Shown: piece by piece, positions 8,106-17,396 of the stretch | Position numbering within the stretch: the first letter of the stretch is position 1 | Layout of the letters: the number at the start of each line of letters is the position of its first letter | NCBI GenBank assembly: GCA_000934455.1 | Contig: KN886289.1 | Span: forward strand, 39,209-70,752 | Direction of reading: 5' to 3' | Source: Apostichopus parvimensis | Taxonomy: Eukaryota > Echinodermata > Holothuroidea > Aspidochirotida > Stichopodidae | DNA length: 31,544 bases | Notes under the pieces: generated by a model | The model's input: only the letters and a program-made list of their open reading frames with translations | Databases searched by the model: none | What the model was told of the DNA's origin: nothing | Position numbers and translations under genes: made by a program

Positions 8106-11100
8106 AATAAAACAAGGAAAAGGTCATTGCCAGCTCCAGAGAGTGAAGTCTTACCATTCTTTGGTGAGAAAAAGTCGCAACCTGACAAGTTTTCAAAGGA
8201 CATTGATGTTAGAAGTGTTCAACCAAGTCACACTGAGTCGGCTTACTATATGACAAAGATGCCTACAACTCAACCAGAGCATGTACTGCTGCCCAGCTGG
8301 ACTGGTTTCAATCAACTTTTAGCTAAAGAAGTTCCAACAAAAGATACCATTGCCTACTTGCCAGTGATAGATTCTTCACCAACTGATATGAGCACAGTTA
8401 ATACAATACTACACAAAAGAATAGACATTGCTGATTCCTTGGAGCTTAAGTCAATTGCAGTTGTATTTGACCAAGCCATTTATTGCAAGGCACAGACGAT
8501 AAAGTGGCAGACTCCTCAATTCAAAGAACGTATTGTCACAAGACTTGGTGCTTTCCATACGTCTATGACGTTTATGGCGTGCATAGGCAAAAGATTCCAG
8601 GATGCTGGACTGCAGGATGTACTCATTGAGTCAGGAGTACTGGCCCCTGGATCAGTAAATGGGGCAATGAGTGGTAAACACTACAACCGTAGTCTACGTT
8701 GCCACAAGGTCATGTCTGAGGCTCTGCATCGTCTACGATGGAATGGTTTCTTAGATTCTGTTTCAAGTGAAGATGCTAAGAAGTATTTGGAGCTGATACA
8801 ATGTCTGAAAGTGGCATTTCCAAACCAGGATTACAGCCAGCTGACCAATAGTTCAGACTTCTCGACAATGATGGATGTCTACAACAAATTCACTGAGGAG
8901 AAATGTAAGTTTGACAAGACATATGCATTCTGGTGCACATATTTGTCAATGGTTGAACAACTTCTTTCATTCATCAGAAGTTCCAGAGAAGGGGATTGGA
9001 ACTTACACCTGTCATCGATTAGAGCCATTGCCCCATGGATGTTTGCCTACGACAGGTACAACTATGCCCGATATTTGCCAATATATTGGCTGGAAATGTT
9101 AAACTTGCCAAAAACTCATCCAGAAATTCATGAAACGTTTCTGCAGGGTCATTTTGCAGTTCAGCGGCAAGATGTGCATGGGTTTGCTCGTGTCCCTTGT
9201 GACATGACCATAGAACAGACAGCTAACAGGGACTCCAAAACTAGAGGAGGGATGACTGGTTTCACCGTAAAGAAAGGGGCTGTCAACAGATGGACCGCTG
9301 CTTTTCATGAGAGAGCCGCTATAACTCGTCAATGTGAAGATATGGCTGGCAAGGGCCTAAGAACATCAACACGCAAGGAATTAACAAAGAGCCGGATGTG
9401 CAGAGATGAGAAAGATATTGCAAGCATTGTAGATGTAATCTCTAACATGGTGAACCCCTTCAACATTGAATTAGAGTCTGACTCTGAAGATATTGTTAAC
9501 ATTTCATCAGGTGTCTTTGCGTCAACTTCAATCACAAATGATTTATTGATGGCAGAGGGGGTAGGTGAGAAGGCATTCACTGACTTCTGCCCGAACCGTC
9601 TACAAGGAGATGGTAATATCAACGATACAATTCGAAAGTCAAAACTGCTGACTTTCACAGATCTAACAAAAGGGGTCAAAACGAAAGTCAAGGGGACAGA
9701 AATTACTATGAAGAGTGACAGAGATCTGTTTGCTAGGCTTATCATTATTGGACGGGCCAGAAATGTTGACCTGCGAAATATGATGTCATATTCATTAGGC
9801 CCCTACCCACTTGCGATTGCCAGCACTAATGGTTGTCTAATCAAAACAAACAAGGCTAGCTTGCTTCATGCCCTGGAAAAAAATGCAGAAAAGGAAGAGA
9901 CGTCTCCTCTTTGTCAGCCACCAGGTAACAGTGTGTGGATAGTGGATGGAATGGCACTTTTACAGCAACTTGGTCCAAAGAACATGCCACCTAGTTTTGG
10001 TCTCTTGGCAAAGAAAATACTCAAGATGCTAACCAACATCGCTTTAGCCAACCATTCTCATTGCATCCATTTTGTGACAGACAACTATCACATTCATAGT
10101 ATAAAGAATGCAGAAAGAAACAAGAGGGCTGCTAGTGGCTCAAACAGAATCAAGCTGACCAATCAAGAACAGAATGTTCCAAAACAATGGAAAAAAATTA
10201 TGGCAAACAGTTATAACAAACAGCAACTGACAAAATTCCTTTTCACTGAGTGGTCAAAATCGACTCCTGCGGATCTGATGGGAGTCACTATAGTAATGGC
10301 TCATGACAATGAGTGCCATTCTATCAAGACGGTGCAAAAAGATGGAGATATAGAAGGGCACACAAATACTGTTGAAGTGAGAGCAGTTGATGAGCTATTC
10401 TGTGATCATGAAGAGGCTGATACAAGGATGTTGTTACATGCAAAATATGCAGCCGATGCTTCTTCAGGGAAAACTCCAGTGGTAATCAACAGTCCAGATA
10501 CTGATGTGCTTGTCCTTGCTACCACATTCACAACACAAATACAGTCTAAAATGTATTTCCACACTGGCAAAGATGACAAGAAGAGAACCATAGATTTGGA
10601 GGCAGTGCACCGTGAGCTGGGCAATAGTGTGGCTGAGGCACTAATTGGTCTCCATTGTATCACAGGATGTGATTCAGTAAGTGCCTTTTTCTTGAAGGGA
10701 AAAGTGAAAGCCTTGAGACATATACAAGGTGATGCAGACTCTGCAAAGTCACTAAAGATGTTGGGCGACTCCTTTACAGTTGATGAAGTCAATTTCCTTG
10801 CCATTGAAAACAGGATGGAGAGTGCAATGCCTCCAAATAATGATGCCCTTCGTCAACATATCCTTCGTGCCAACTTGCAGTCAAGAATTTATAAATTAAG
10901 CTTAATGAAGAAACAAGATTGGCCATCTCCTAGTGAACGTGGATGGGTATTTGATGATGGACACCTTGCCATTCATTGGATGACCCTCCCACCTGCTCCT
11001 GAAAGCATAATTGAACTTGGGAACTGCTCATGTAAGAAAAACAAGTGCCAACTACCAAATGCAGGAGACAGTTGCTGTGTATCCTTCGGCCTTCCATGCA

Positions 11101-11198
11101 CAGATTTATGCCAATGCAAGGGGTGTGAGAACATCTCTCAGATGATACATGAGATTGAAGAAGACTTGGACACAGACGAAGATGATCAGACGGAATAA
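8106..11198 (+). CDS. Element protein, main part: conserved core, FEN1/XPG-like nuclease and CXC-like tail
   Basis: This is a frame of about 1,030 codons. Residue numbers here count the codon at 8127 as 1. Residues 105-420 form a conserved block (VVFDQAIY with Asp115, GAFHTSM with His144, YARYLPIYWLEM, IEQTANRDSK with Glu363 and Asp369), resembling the family catalogued as DUF6589. Residues 600-870 carry motifs in FEN1/XPG order: VDG (Asp607), FVTD followed by KNAERNKR (Asp652), HEEADTR (Glu762, Glu763, Asp765), SPDTDVLVLA (Asp791, Asp793), and GCDSVSAFFLKGK (Asp849), matching the helix-hairpin position of flap nucleases. Residues 967-1000 hold ten cysteines in a CXC-like pattern, followed by an acidic end. 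It joins the preceding frame through a +1 slip near 8105. Its likely role is DNA processing during movement of the element. That is inference. Confidence 0.8.
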   Translation, partial: NKTRKRSLPAPESEVLPFFGEKKSQPDKFSKDIDVRSVQPSHTESAYYMTKMPTTQPEHVLLPSWTGFNQLLAKEVPTKDTIAYLPVIDSSPTDMSTVNTILHKRIDIADSLELKSIAVVFDQAIYCKAQTIKWQTPQFKERIVTRLGAFHTSMTFMACIGKRFQDAGLQDVLIESGVLAPGSVNGAMSGKHYNRSLRCHKVMSEALHRLRWNGFLDSVSSEDAKKYLELIQCLKVAFPNQDYSQLTNSSDFSTMMDVYNKFTEEKCKFDKTYAFWCTYLSMVEQLLSFIRSSREGDWNLHLSSIRAIAPWMFAYDRYNYARYLPIYWLEMLNLPKTHPEIHETFLQGHFAVQRQDVHGFARVPCDMTIEQTANRDSKTRGGMTGFTVKKGAVNRWTAAFHERAAITRQCEDMAGKGLRTSTRKELTKSRMCRDEKDIASIVDVISNMVNPFNIELESDSEDIVNISSGVFASTSITNDLLMAEGVGEKAFTDFCPNRLQGDGNINDTIRKSKLLTFTDLTKGVKTKVKGTEITMKSDRDLFARLIIIGRARNVDLRNMMSYSLGPYPLAIASTNGCLIKTNKASLLHALEKNAEKEETSPLCQPPGNSVWIVDGMALLQQLGPKNMPPSFGLLAKKILKMLTNIALANHSHCIHFVTDNYHIHSIKNAERNKRAASGSNRIKLTNQEQNVPKQWKKIMANSYNKQQLTKFLFTEWSKSTPADLMGVTIVMAHDNECHSIKTVQKDGDIEGHTNTVEVRAVDELFCDHEEADTRMLLHAKYAADASSGKTPVVINSPDTDVLVLATTFTTQIQSKMYFHTGKDDKKRTIDLEAVHRELGNSVAEALIGLHCITGCDSVSAFFLKGKVKALRHIQGDADSAKSLKMLGDSFTVDEVNFLAIENRMESAMPPNNDALRQHILRANLQSRIYKLSLMKKQDWPSPSERGWVFDDGHLAIHWMTLPPAPESIIELGNCSCKKNKCQLPNAGDSCCVSFGLPCTDLCQCKGCENISQMIHEIEEDLDTDEDDQTE

Positions 11199-12096
11199 CT
11201 AATTTTTGGTCTTGGAACAGCCATGATAATGTTTGACTGTGTAAGCTGTGCCCAGGCAGACTTTCTGCAAATCTAGCCATTTATATGTTAAGTTTGAGAG
11301 CTCTCATGTGTTTGTATTTTGTAGCATGAGGTTAGAATCAAGAATTGGCAAAGCCATGGGGTACTGGCACTGGAGGGGGGGGGGAGGGGGCTTCCCCATC
11401 AGAATTTTGTGTCTCTGGTCCATTAAAAAATATTGCATGCATATTGTAATTACTTTTATGTTGTGGTTAATTCAAGGAATGAAGGTAGCAGAAGGCAGAA
11501 GAAGGTAGCAGAAAGTTTAACTCAATAGTATCATTATTTATGCAAACAAATTTTGAAGGGATGAGTTCAGGATAATTGTACCCCCAGAAAAGTTCATGGT
11601 ACCAATTGCAATGTTTTTAACTATAACATCACATAAATTTATTGTAAATACCCTTTTCAGAGTGAACATTTAAGCTTAACAATTGTCACATTGACAATGT
11701 CTGTGTTGTTGATCTTCAATCTCGTTCTCCATATAGCACATGCTGTGAGAAAATGAAGGAATAGTTATTAAAGGTGCACCACTGGCATAACCACTGGCAT
11801 ATTTAAGGTAACATTAACATTGCATTTCATGTTCACACATTAAGTAATGTCAATCCTCGAATCTACATAGTGTGTAAGCTTGCTTTTAAACTATGAGTGT
11901 GTTTGGACAAACTTAATATCTATGTGGTTATAACCCCACACATGTTATTGACATTTATTATGTTACTTTCTAATAGATCTAGACATTTCTAAAAGAGTTA
12001 GGTCAATTCCATTTAAATGTAGAGGTGTTAAGGCCAGTTTGAAAAAATAGAGGGCGCCCTTTATTTCCAGTATTCTTTTAACGGCATTTTCTCCTT
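11199..12096 (+). other. 3' non-coding part of the element
   Basis: No further gene is recognised between the stop codon and the right inverted repeat. It has a G-rich run at 11375-11390 and a weak ATTAAA near 11422 that could serve as a poly(A) signal. Confidence 0.5.
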
Positions 12097-12242
12097 AACG
12101 TCCGCAAAATTTTGGTGGGACAAAGTGATTTTTATTTTAAGGTGTTCTAAGCAACACTTTTATTAAGAAATTATGTTGCCCCCAGAGGTGGACTACGGAA
12201 TTCAAAAACTAAAGGGATTTTTGCCTTATGCCCCACGGTCTA
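12097..12242 (-). repeat. Right terminal inverted repeat, cut by the assembly gap
   Basis: Inverse copy of 3645-3780, with the four blocks in matching order. It ends in TGCCCCACGGTCTA right at the first N, so bases beyond the present terminus may be missing. Confidence 0.8.
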
Positions 12243-12704
12243 NNNNNNNNNNNNNNNNNNNNNNNNNNNNNNNNNNNNNNNNNNNNNNNNNNNNNNNNNN
12301 NNNNNNNNNNNNNNNNNNNNNNNNNNNNNNNNNNNNNNNNNNNNNNNNNNNNNNNNNNNNNNNNNNNNNNNNNNNNNNNNNNNNNNNNNNNNNNNNNNNN
12401 NNNNNNNNNNNNNNNNNNNNNNNNNNNNNNNNNNNNNNNNNNNNNNNNNNNNNNNNNNNNNNNNNNNNNNNNNNNNNNNNNNNNNNNNNNNNNNNNNNNN
12501 NNNNNNNNNNNNNNNNNNNNNNNNNNNNNNNNNNNNNNNNNNNNNNNNNNNNNNNNNNNNNNNNNNNNNNNNNNNNNNNNNNNNNNNNNNNNNNNNNNNN
12601 NNNNNNNNNNNNNNNNNNNNNNNNNNNNNNNNNNNNNNNNNNNNNNNNNNNNNNNNNNNNNNNNNNNNNNNNNNNNNNNNNNNNNNNNNNNNNNNNNNNN
12701 NNNN
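12243..12704. other. Assembly gap (462 N)
   Basis: Run of N. It begins immediately after the last readable base of the right inverted repeat. Its true length is not known from the sequence. Confidence 0.99.
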
Positions 12705-12944
12705 TTTTTTCGTTACATTTGTTCCACTGGCCCTCACTTCACAACTTATTAAACACTCTGGTTAAGCAAGTAAGCAACTGAGTATAGTTATCTGCTTGAA
12801 GGCTACATAGACTACTGACTTCAAAAGCAATGTTAATGTAACAAAGGGGAAAACTTTTTATTTTCATCAAATTATATTCAACGACATAGAGAATTACCAA
12901 AAAATACATTGCATTTTACTAGCACGCTTAATATTATTTTCTTT

Positions 12945-12961
12945 GGGGGGGGGGGGCGGGG
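12945..12961. repeat. Poly-G run (G12 C G4)
   Basis: This is a long G homopolymer, one of about ten poly-G or poly-C runs across the window (for example 2904, 11375, 13873, 18114 and 24620). Confidence 0.9.
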
Positions 12962-12990
12962 CTATTTATCACTCACATGAAAACATTTAA

Positions 12991-13315
12991 ATTGTTCACT
13001 TCATTCCAACTGAGCAGTCGGAATGAAATGAGCAATTGAACATTTTGCCAAAAAAATGTCCAATTGACGAGATAAGTTAAGTTGTCAATTAAACATTTTG
13101 CAGAAAATGTTTTAATTGCTCAGATGGAATGAAGTGAACAATTGGAAATTTTGCAGCAAAGTTTCCAATTTGACGAGATATGATAAGTTGTCAATTAAAC
13201 ATTTTGCAGAAAAATGTCCAATTGACGAGATTATGATAAGTTGTCAATTAAACATTTTTCAGAAAATTGTTCATCTGCTCAGTTAAAGCAACTGAGCAAT
13301 CCAACATTTTTCTGA
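12991..13315. repeat. Cluster of mixed direct and inverted repeats
   Basis: GTTGTCAATTAAACATTTT recurs at 13081, 13187 and 13240, each followed by a relative of GAAAATGTCCAATTGACGAGA. Perfect 17-base inverted arms join 12991-13007 to 13126-13142 (ATTGTTCACTTCATTCC and its complement). Many short AATTG/CAATT palindromes allow hairpins. It resembles an internally rearranged small transposon. Confidence 0.7.
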
Positions 13316-13735
13316 TTTTTGAAAAGATTTTATCTTGTTATCTAAACAATTTACTGAAAAATGTCAACTTATGGGGCAAAGTTTTCTTATGTTGATGACA
13401 CTTTTAAGCTTCCGTAGATTAGCATTGAGTGTTTTAGTTGTATACCATAGAGATAATGTATATCTTGAACTTACTTGAAGCTAGCGAACAGGGTCAATCC
13501 ACCCAATAGCAAAATTAATAAATAAATTAACCGTAGTTACAGTGTACAGTAGTTCTATTAGGATTTTTTTTTTAGAGTATTCAAAATCATACAAAGTTTT
13601 GTATGGTGGAGTATAAGGATCGCGAGATACAATTTCTCAATGTGACCAGGAAAACGTGGTGAATATGACTGATTAAAGGACAATTTTGACCGAAAATTTT
13701 AGGTCACTCACAAATTACAAGAATAAGTGAAAATA

Positions 13736-13817
13736 AGAGTGCGACAGTCGGAAAAATTAGAGTGCGACAGTCGGAAAAATTAGAGTGCGACGGTCGGAAA
13801 TTCCGACTGTCGCACTC
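13736..13817. repeat. Three 23-bp direct units ending in a perfect palindrome
   Basis: AGAGTGCGACAGTCGGAAAA repeats with period 23 from 13736, 13759 and 13782, and then the same sequence appears inverted at 13801-13817. Positions 13783-13817 form a near-perfect palindrome (GAGTGCGAC ... GTCGCACTC). Confidence 0.85.
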
Positions 13818-14139
13818 AAGTTTTCCAACTATCGTCAGTTTTACCAAGATTGAGGGGTGAGACACCCCCACACCCCCCCCCCCTCCAGCGACGTCCCTGA
13901 CTGCAGTACAATATCATCTTTGTTCATGGTGTACCTGGAGTAGGTAATTGCATCTGTGTACGTATACTGTAGGCCTATGTGTATTTGACTATAGCTCCAA
14001 GTGTATGATTAGACAAGCCCAGTCTGCAGAAGTAGAATATCATAAAATAGTGTATATTGCACAAAAGGACGAAAAAACTGTTAGCGAATTGCATACGTGT
14101 CAGCTCATATAGAGCGCCACACAACAAGCCGATACTCAC

Positions 14140-14262
14140 TAACCAGGGAGTTGTTCCATAACAATTCCTTGTTTTAACCACATCCACTGCTCTCCGCTTA
14201 AATTCATACCGTTCTTTGTCGGGTAACATTTCTTTCCCATCCAATAAGATAAATAGATAATC
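14140..14262 (-). CDS. Possible internal exon of unrecognised minus-strand gene
   Basis: On the minus strand a 41-codon frame (starting DYLFILLDGKEMLPDKERYE, ending CYGTTPWL) stops precisely at the strong donor GTGAGTATC (14139-14131). The acceptor side (GAAAG|GAT) is weak, without a good pyrimidine tract. Phase 0 matches the upstream candidate exon 14550-14628. The composition is protein-like, with charged and aromatic residues and no low complexity. No family was recognised. It could be an old gene fragment or a chance open frame. Confidence 0.35.
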
Positions 14263-14549
14263 CTTTCATTTTGAAAGATTTTTCATGAGTGTTAGTTTCC
14301 TTCTCAGGCTGTAAATGATGTTTAGTGAAGGCAAATGGTTCTTCTGAGATTCTTTCAACGATTTATTATAATATGCGCCATAAAAAGTTGATATCACCCT
14401 ATACTGCTTAACAGATAAAGTCTGCCTGCCAGTAACTCATCACACCCGTCTTTGCTATAGAATTGTCTAATTGTAACGTGAGCATTGCCACGAAATGTAT
14501 ATAAGTAATTGCACGTGTCTATTGCCTTCGAGATAATAGGTTTACTCAC

Positions 14550-14628
14550 ATGTGACGGTTTGCAACCACTGTGCCCAATGTAATATGGTGGCATGTTTGG
14601 CACCGAGGTTTTCCGCAACGGAAAGTAC
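14550..14628 (-). CDS. Possible upstream exon of the same unrecognised gene
   Basis: On the minus strand, an acceptor CTCTGCAG is followed by 79 bases ending at the donor CAT|GTGAGTAAA. In the frame that fits the next candidate exon it reads YFPLRKTSVPNMPPYYIGHS and then GCKPSH. A second frame (VLSVAENLGAKHATILHWAQ) is also open, so the frame choice is uncertain. Joined to 14140-14262 it would give about 67 residues. Upstream and downstream exons are not found. Confidence 0.3.
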
Positions 14629-14848
14629 CTGCAGAGTTGGAAACTGGGTAAGGACTTGAAGTCTGGAGGAAGGGAGTAGAAATCTAAGGTTGGGGGCTTG
14701 ACGAAATGCTAAGCATGGGGGTACCAAAGACAATGGATGATGACTGAAGGAAGTGAACCAAGAGCCCTTTGGGTACAACAATCATACTAATTTATAGGTG
14801 CGTCATTGAGCTAAAGAACTAAAAAACGAGGTTTCGTTTTCTTGTAAA

Positions 14849-15129
14849 GGAACTTTGGGAATGTGATAATATTATCGGTTCTTCAGTTTTGCTTTCATTT
14901 CATTAAATATGGCAATCCACTAAAAACAATTATTATTGTAGGAATTTTAGGAATGTGATAATATTATCGGTTCTTCAGTTTTGCCTTCATTTCATTAAAT
15001 ATGACTATAAACTAAAATTTGTCATTATTGTAGGAATTTGGGGAAATTGATAATATTATCGGTTCTTCAGTTTTGCTTTCATTCATTAAATTTGACAATA
15101 AACTAAAAAATGTTATTTTTCTTGTTGTA
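14849..15129. repeat. Three tandem copies of a 92-bp unit
   Basis: Copies start at 14849, 14941 and 15033, a constant period of 92. They share GATAATATTATCGGTTCTTC, which is followed by AGTTTTGCTTTCATT. The unit contains the palindrome GATAATATTATC. The copies have diverged by scattered changes. Confidence 0.9.
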
Positions 15130-15385
15130 GTAAAATAACGTACAAACATGTTGCCATGATTAAAATATGTCTTAGACTGCACCATTTGATTTCCTAACTT
15201 CTAAAATTTTTCCTGGGACGTACCCAACATCCCCAACCCCGCCCCCTTACATGAGAGTCAGCTTTAACACTTAAGATGCGACCACACACACTTCTTTATA
15301 ATGTCCTTCATCCATAATACTCCTCTCATCCCCCTTCCTCGCATGTATGAAAACCCGTGTTAGTCACTGTACCTGCATATACATT

Positions 15386-16085
15386 GGTGTCCGTGACTAA
15401 GGGCTCTGCACCCCCTATATTTCTTGTGAGTAGTGGGACTATAACGGTACATTAGTGTCCGTGACTAAGGTCTAAGTACCCCTGTGTATTATCTGAGAAG
15501 TACGGTACGATGGTGTCCCTGACTTAAGGCTGGATACCACCTGTGTATCTTCTGGGTACAATGGTGTCCGTGACTAAGGACTAATTAGCCCCTGTTTTCT
15601 TCTGAGTAGTGTGACTGTAACGATATATTCGTGTCTGTGACTAAGGTGTTATTATCCCTGTGTATTATCTGAGTACTGTAAATGGTGTCGAAGACTTAAA
15701 TCTGGTTACCACGTGTGTATCATTTGATATTAATGGTGTCCGTGACTAAGGACTATGTAGCCCCTGTGTTTCATCTGAGTAGTGTGACTGTAACGATATA
15801 TTACTGTCCGTGACTAAGGTGTAAGTATTCCTGTGTATTATCTGAGTACTGTAAATGGTGTCAATGACTTAAATCTGGGTACCACATGTGTATCATTTGA
15901 TTCCAATGGTGTCTGTGACTAAGGACTATGTAGCCCCTGTGTTTCGTCTGAGAAGTGTGACTGTATAACAATGTATTAGTGTCCGTGACTAATGTGTAAG
16001 TACTCCTGTGCATTATTTGAGTACTGCGATACAATGGTGTCAATGACTTAAATCTGGGTACCACATGTGTATCATTTGATTTCAA
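15386..16085. repeat. Higher-order satellite: four copies of about 175 bp, each of three monomers
   Basis: Copies begin at 15386, 15563, 15735 and 15908 (periods 177, 172 and 173). Each contains three related monomers that start with GTGTC: A (GTGTCCGTGACTAAGGACTA), B (GTGTCCGTGACTAAGGTGTA) and C (GTGTCAATGACTTAAATCTG). In copy 1 they lie at 15386-15453, 15454-15511 and 15512-15562. Same-type monomers of different copies are closer to each other than different types within a copy, which indicates duplication of the three-monomer block. Confidence 0.9.
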
Positions 16086-17396
16086 TGAACTGATACAAAT
16101 GATTGGAGGTGAGATAAATAGTAAAGTTTACTCACAAAAAAACATGTAAAATGCCAGTACTTAACACTTGTATGAAGTACCTTCACAAAGGTGTGGTTCC
16201 GGCTTTTTTAGAAGACATTTTATTTTGCACAACTGTTATGTTTTGCATGTACAGATCTCAAATGAGATTTGATTTGATTTGATTTATTTTCATGAATGGC
16301 TTGGTGCTCAGAAATGGTAGAATGCTGTATATATGTTGAACACATAATATCTAAATGCTGAAGGAGGTTCTTTGGACAATTTCAGTTTTTCTTTGTAGTT
16401 AGGATTGTTGCTTCTAAAGGTTACCAATTATTGTTACGATTATATTAGATAAAAACATTTTTGTAAGTAATATCTTGGGCATGATCATACAGGGTTGTAT
16501 TTTGGAAGACACTTTCAGAAATTTTAACTTAAATGAAGCAAGACTGTATTTTCAGACATATGTACTGTATCTACATATATGTTTTTTAGTATGAAGTTAT
16601 CGTTGTGAAACCGAATTAGCTCTACTCGTGGGAGGTAACAATTTATGAAACCCAATCTGCTTAGTCATAAAGTGTTTCATTTGTGAATATGGAATACTAA
16701 TCACCCACATACCTGTTAGGGAAACCTAATAGCATGAAATACATACTCTTCACATCCTGTGGCTATCCAATTTACACTTCCTTGTTTTAACAAGAGAAGC
16801 TTGTAAATCAAGCCTTCCTGTTATCCAACCAAGACCATGGCCTATTGCTTATAATGATGGGTTATAAATAGATGATCACCTCTCCAACATTGTTCTGTAA
16901 AGAAATAAATTGCACTCTTTTTTTCTTTTTTTCCAGGCTAAAAGTATCAATTGACTAGAAATAATATTGGTTAAATTGTACTCATTGTTTTGACTAAGAT
17001 GAGGAAGTAAACTTTGTCAATAGCACCGTTACCTTGCATTGTTTGAAAATGTACAATTTGATTGAGAGTAGTTCTACTTCTAAAGTTTCCAAGAGCTGCT
17101 TGTCTGTTTCTTGATTGTGAGACAACGCATCTCTTTGCATATCGAAGAGAGTACTTTTATGTGGTATTGCATTTATGCTATAAGTTCAAAATGGGCAACT
17201 TGCTAGACAAATTGAGAGGATACATACCATTTTTTACACCAAGTGATAGCATCGTTCACTAGTTCATAACAACAGCTTCTTAAAGCCTCAAGGCTGCAAC
17301 TCAGAAATTCAGAATGGAATTTCCTTGCATGACCTGCCTTCTGGGTAGCAATGTTCATGAATATTAACTTTCTCTTGAATATTTTACGGGTAGCAT
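16086..17396. other. Non-coding stretch, no gene recognised
   Basis: AT-rich, with a short (GATTT)n microsatellite near 16266-16286. Short open frames here show no recognisable domains. No PNKP exon with the phosphatase DxDGT motif or an FHA domain was found. Confidence 0.5.

Larger units (their letters stand above)
3645..12242 (+). mobile_element. Large TIR-bounded DNA transposon carrying a zinc/FEN1-like nuclease gene
   Basis: The two ends are inverted copies of each other. TAGACCGTGGGGCA at 3645-3658 matches 12229-12242 in inverse. TTCCGTAGTCCA at 3677-3688 matches 12189-12200, GGGGCAAC at 3695-3702 matches 12175-12182, and a 29-base block at 3752-3780 matches 12097-12125 with three mismatches. 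All four blocks occur in the same order. One long gene (5249-11198) fills most of the interior, so the whole unit looks like an autonomous-type DNA transposon copy of at least 8.6 kb. The gene has an in-frame stop and a frameshift, so this copy may be dead. The right end abuts the assembly gap, so neither the exact terminus nor a target-site duplication can be read. No match to a named superfamily is claimed. Confidence 0.8.

Noticed and set aside
9099..10804. Long minus-strand frames opposite the transposon gene
   Set aside because: They are antisense shadows of the well-supported plus-strand coding sequence.
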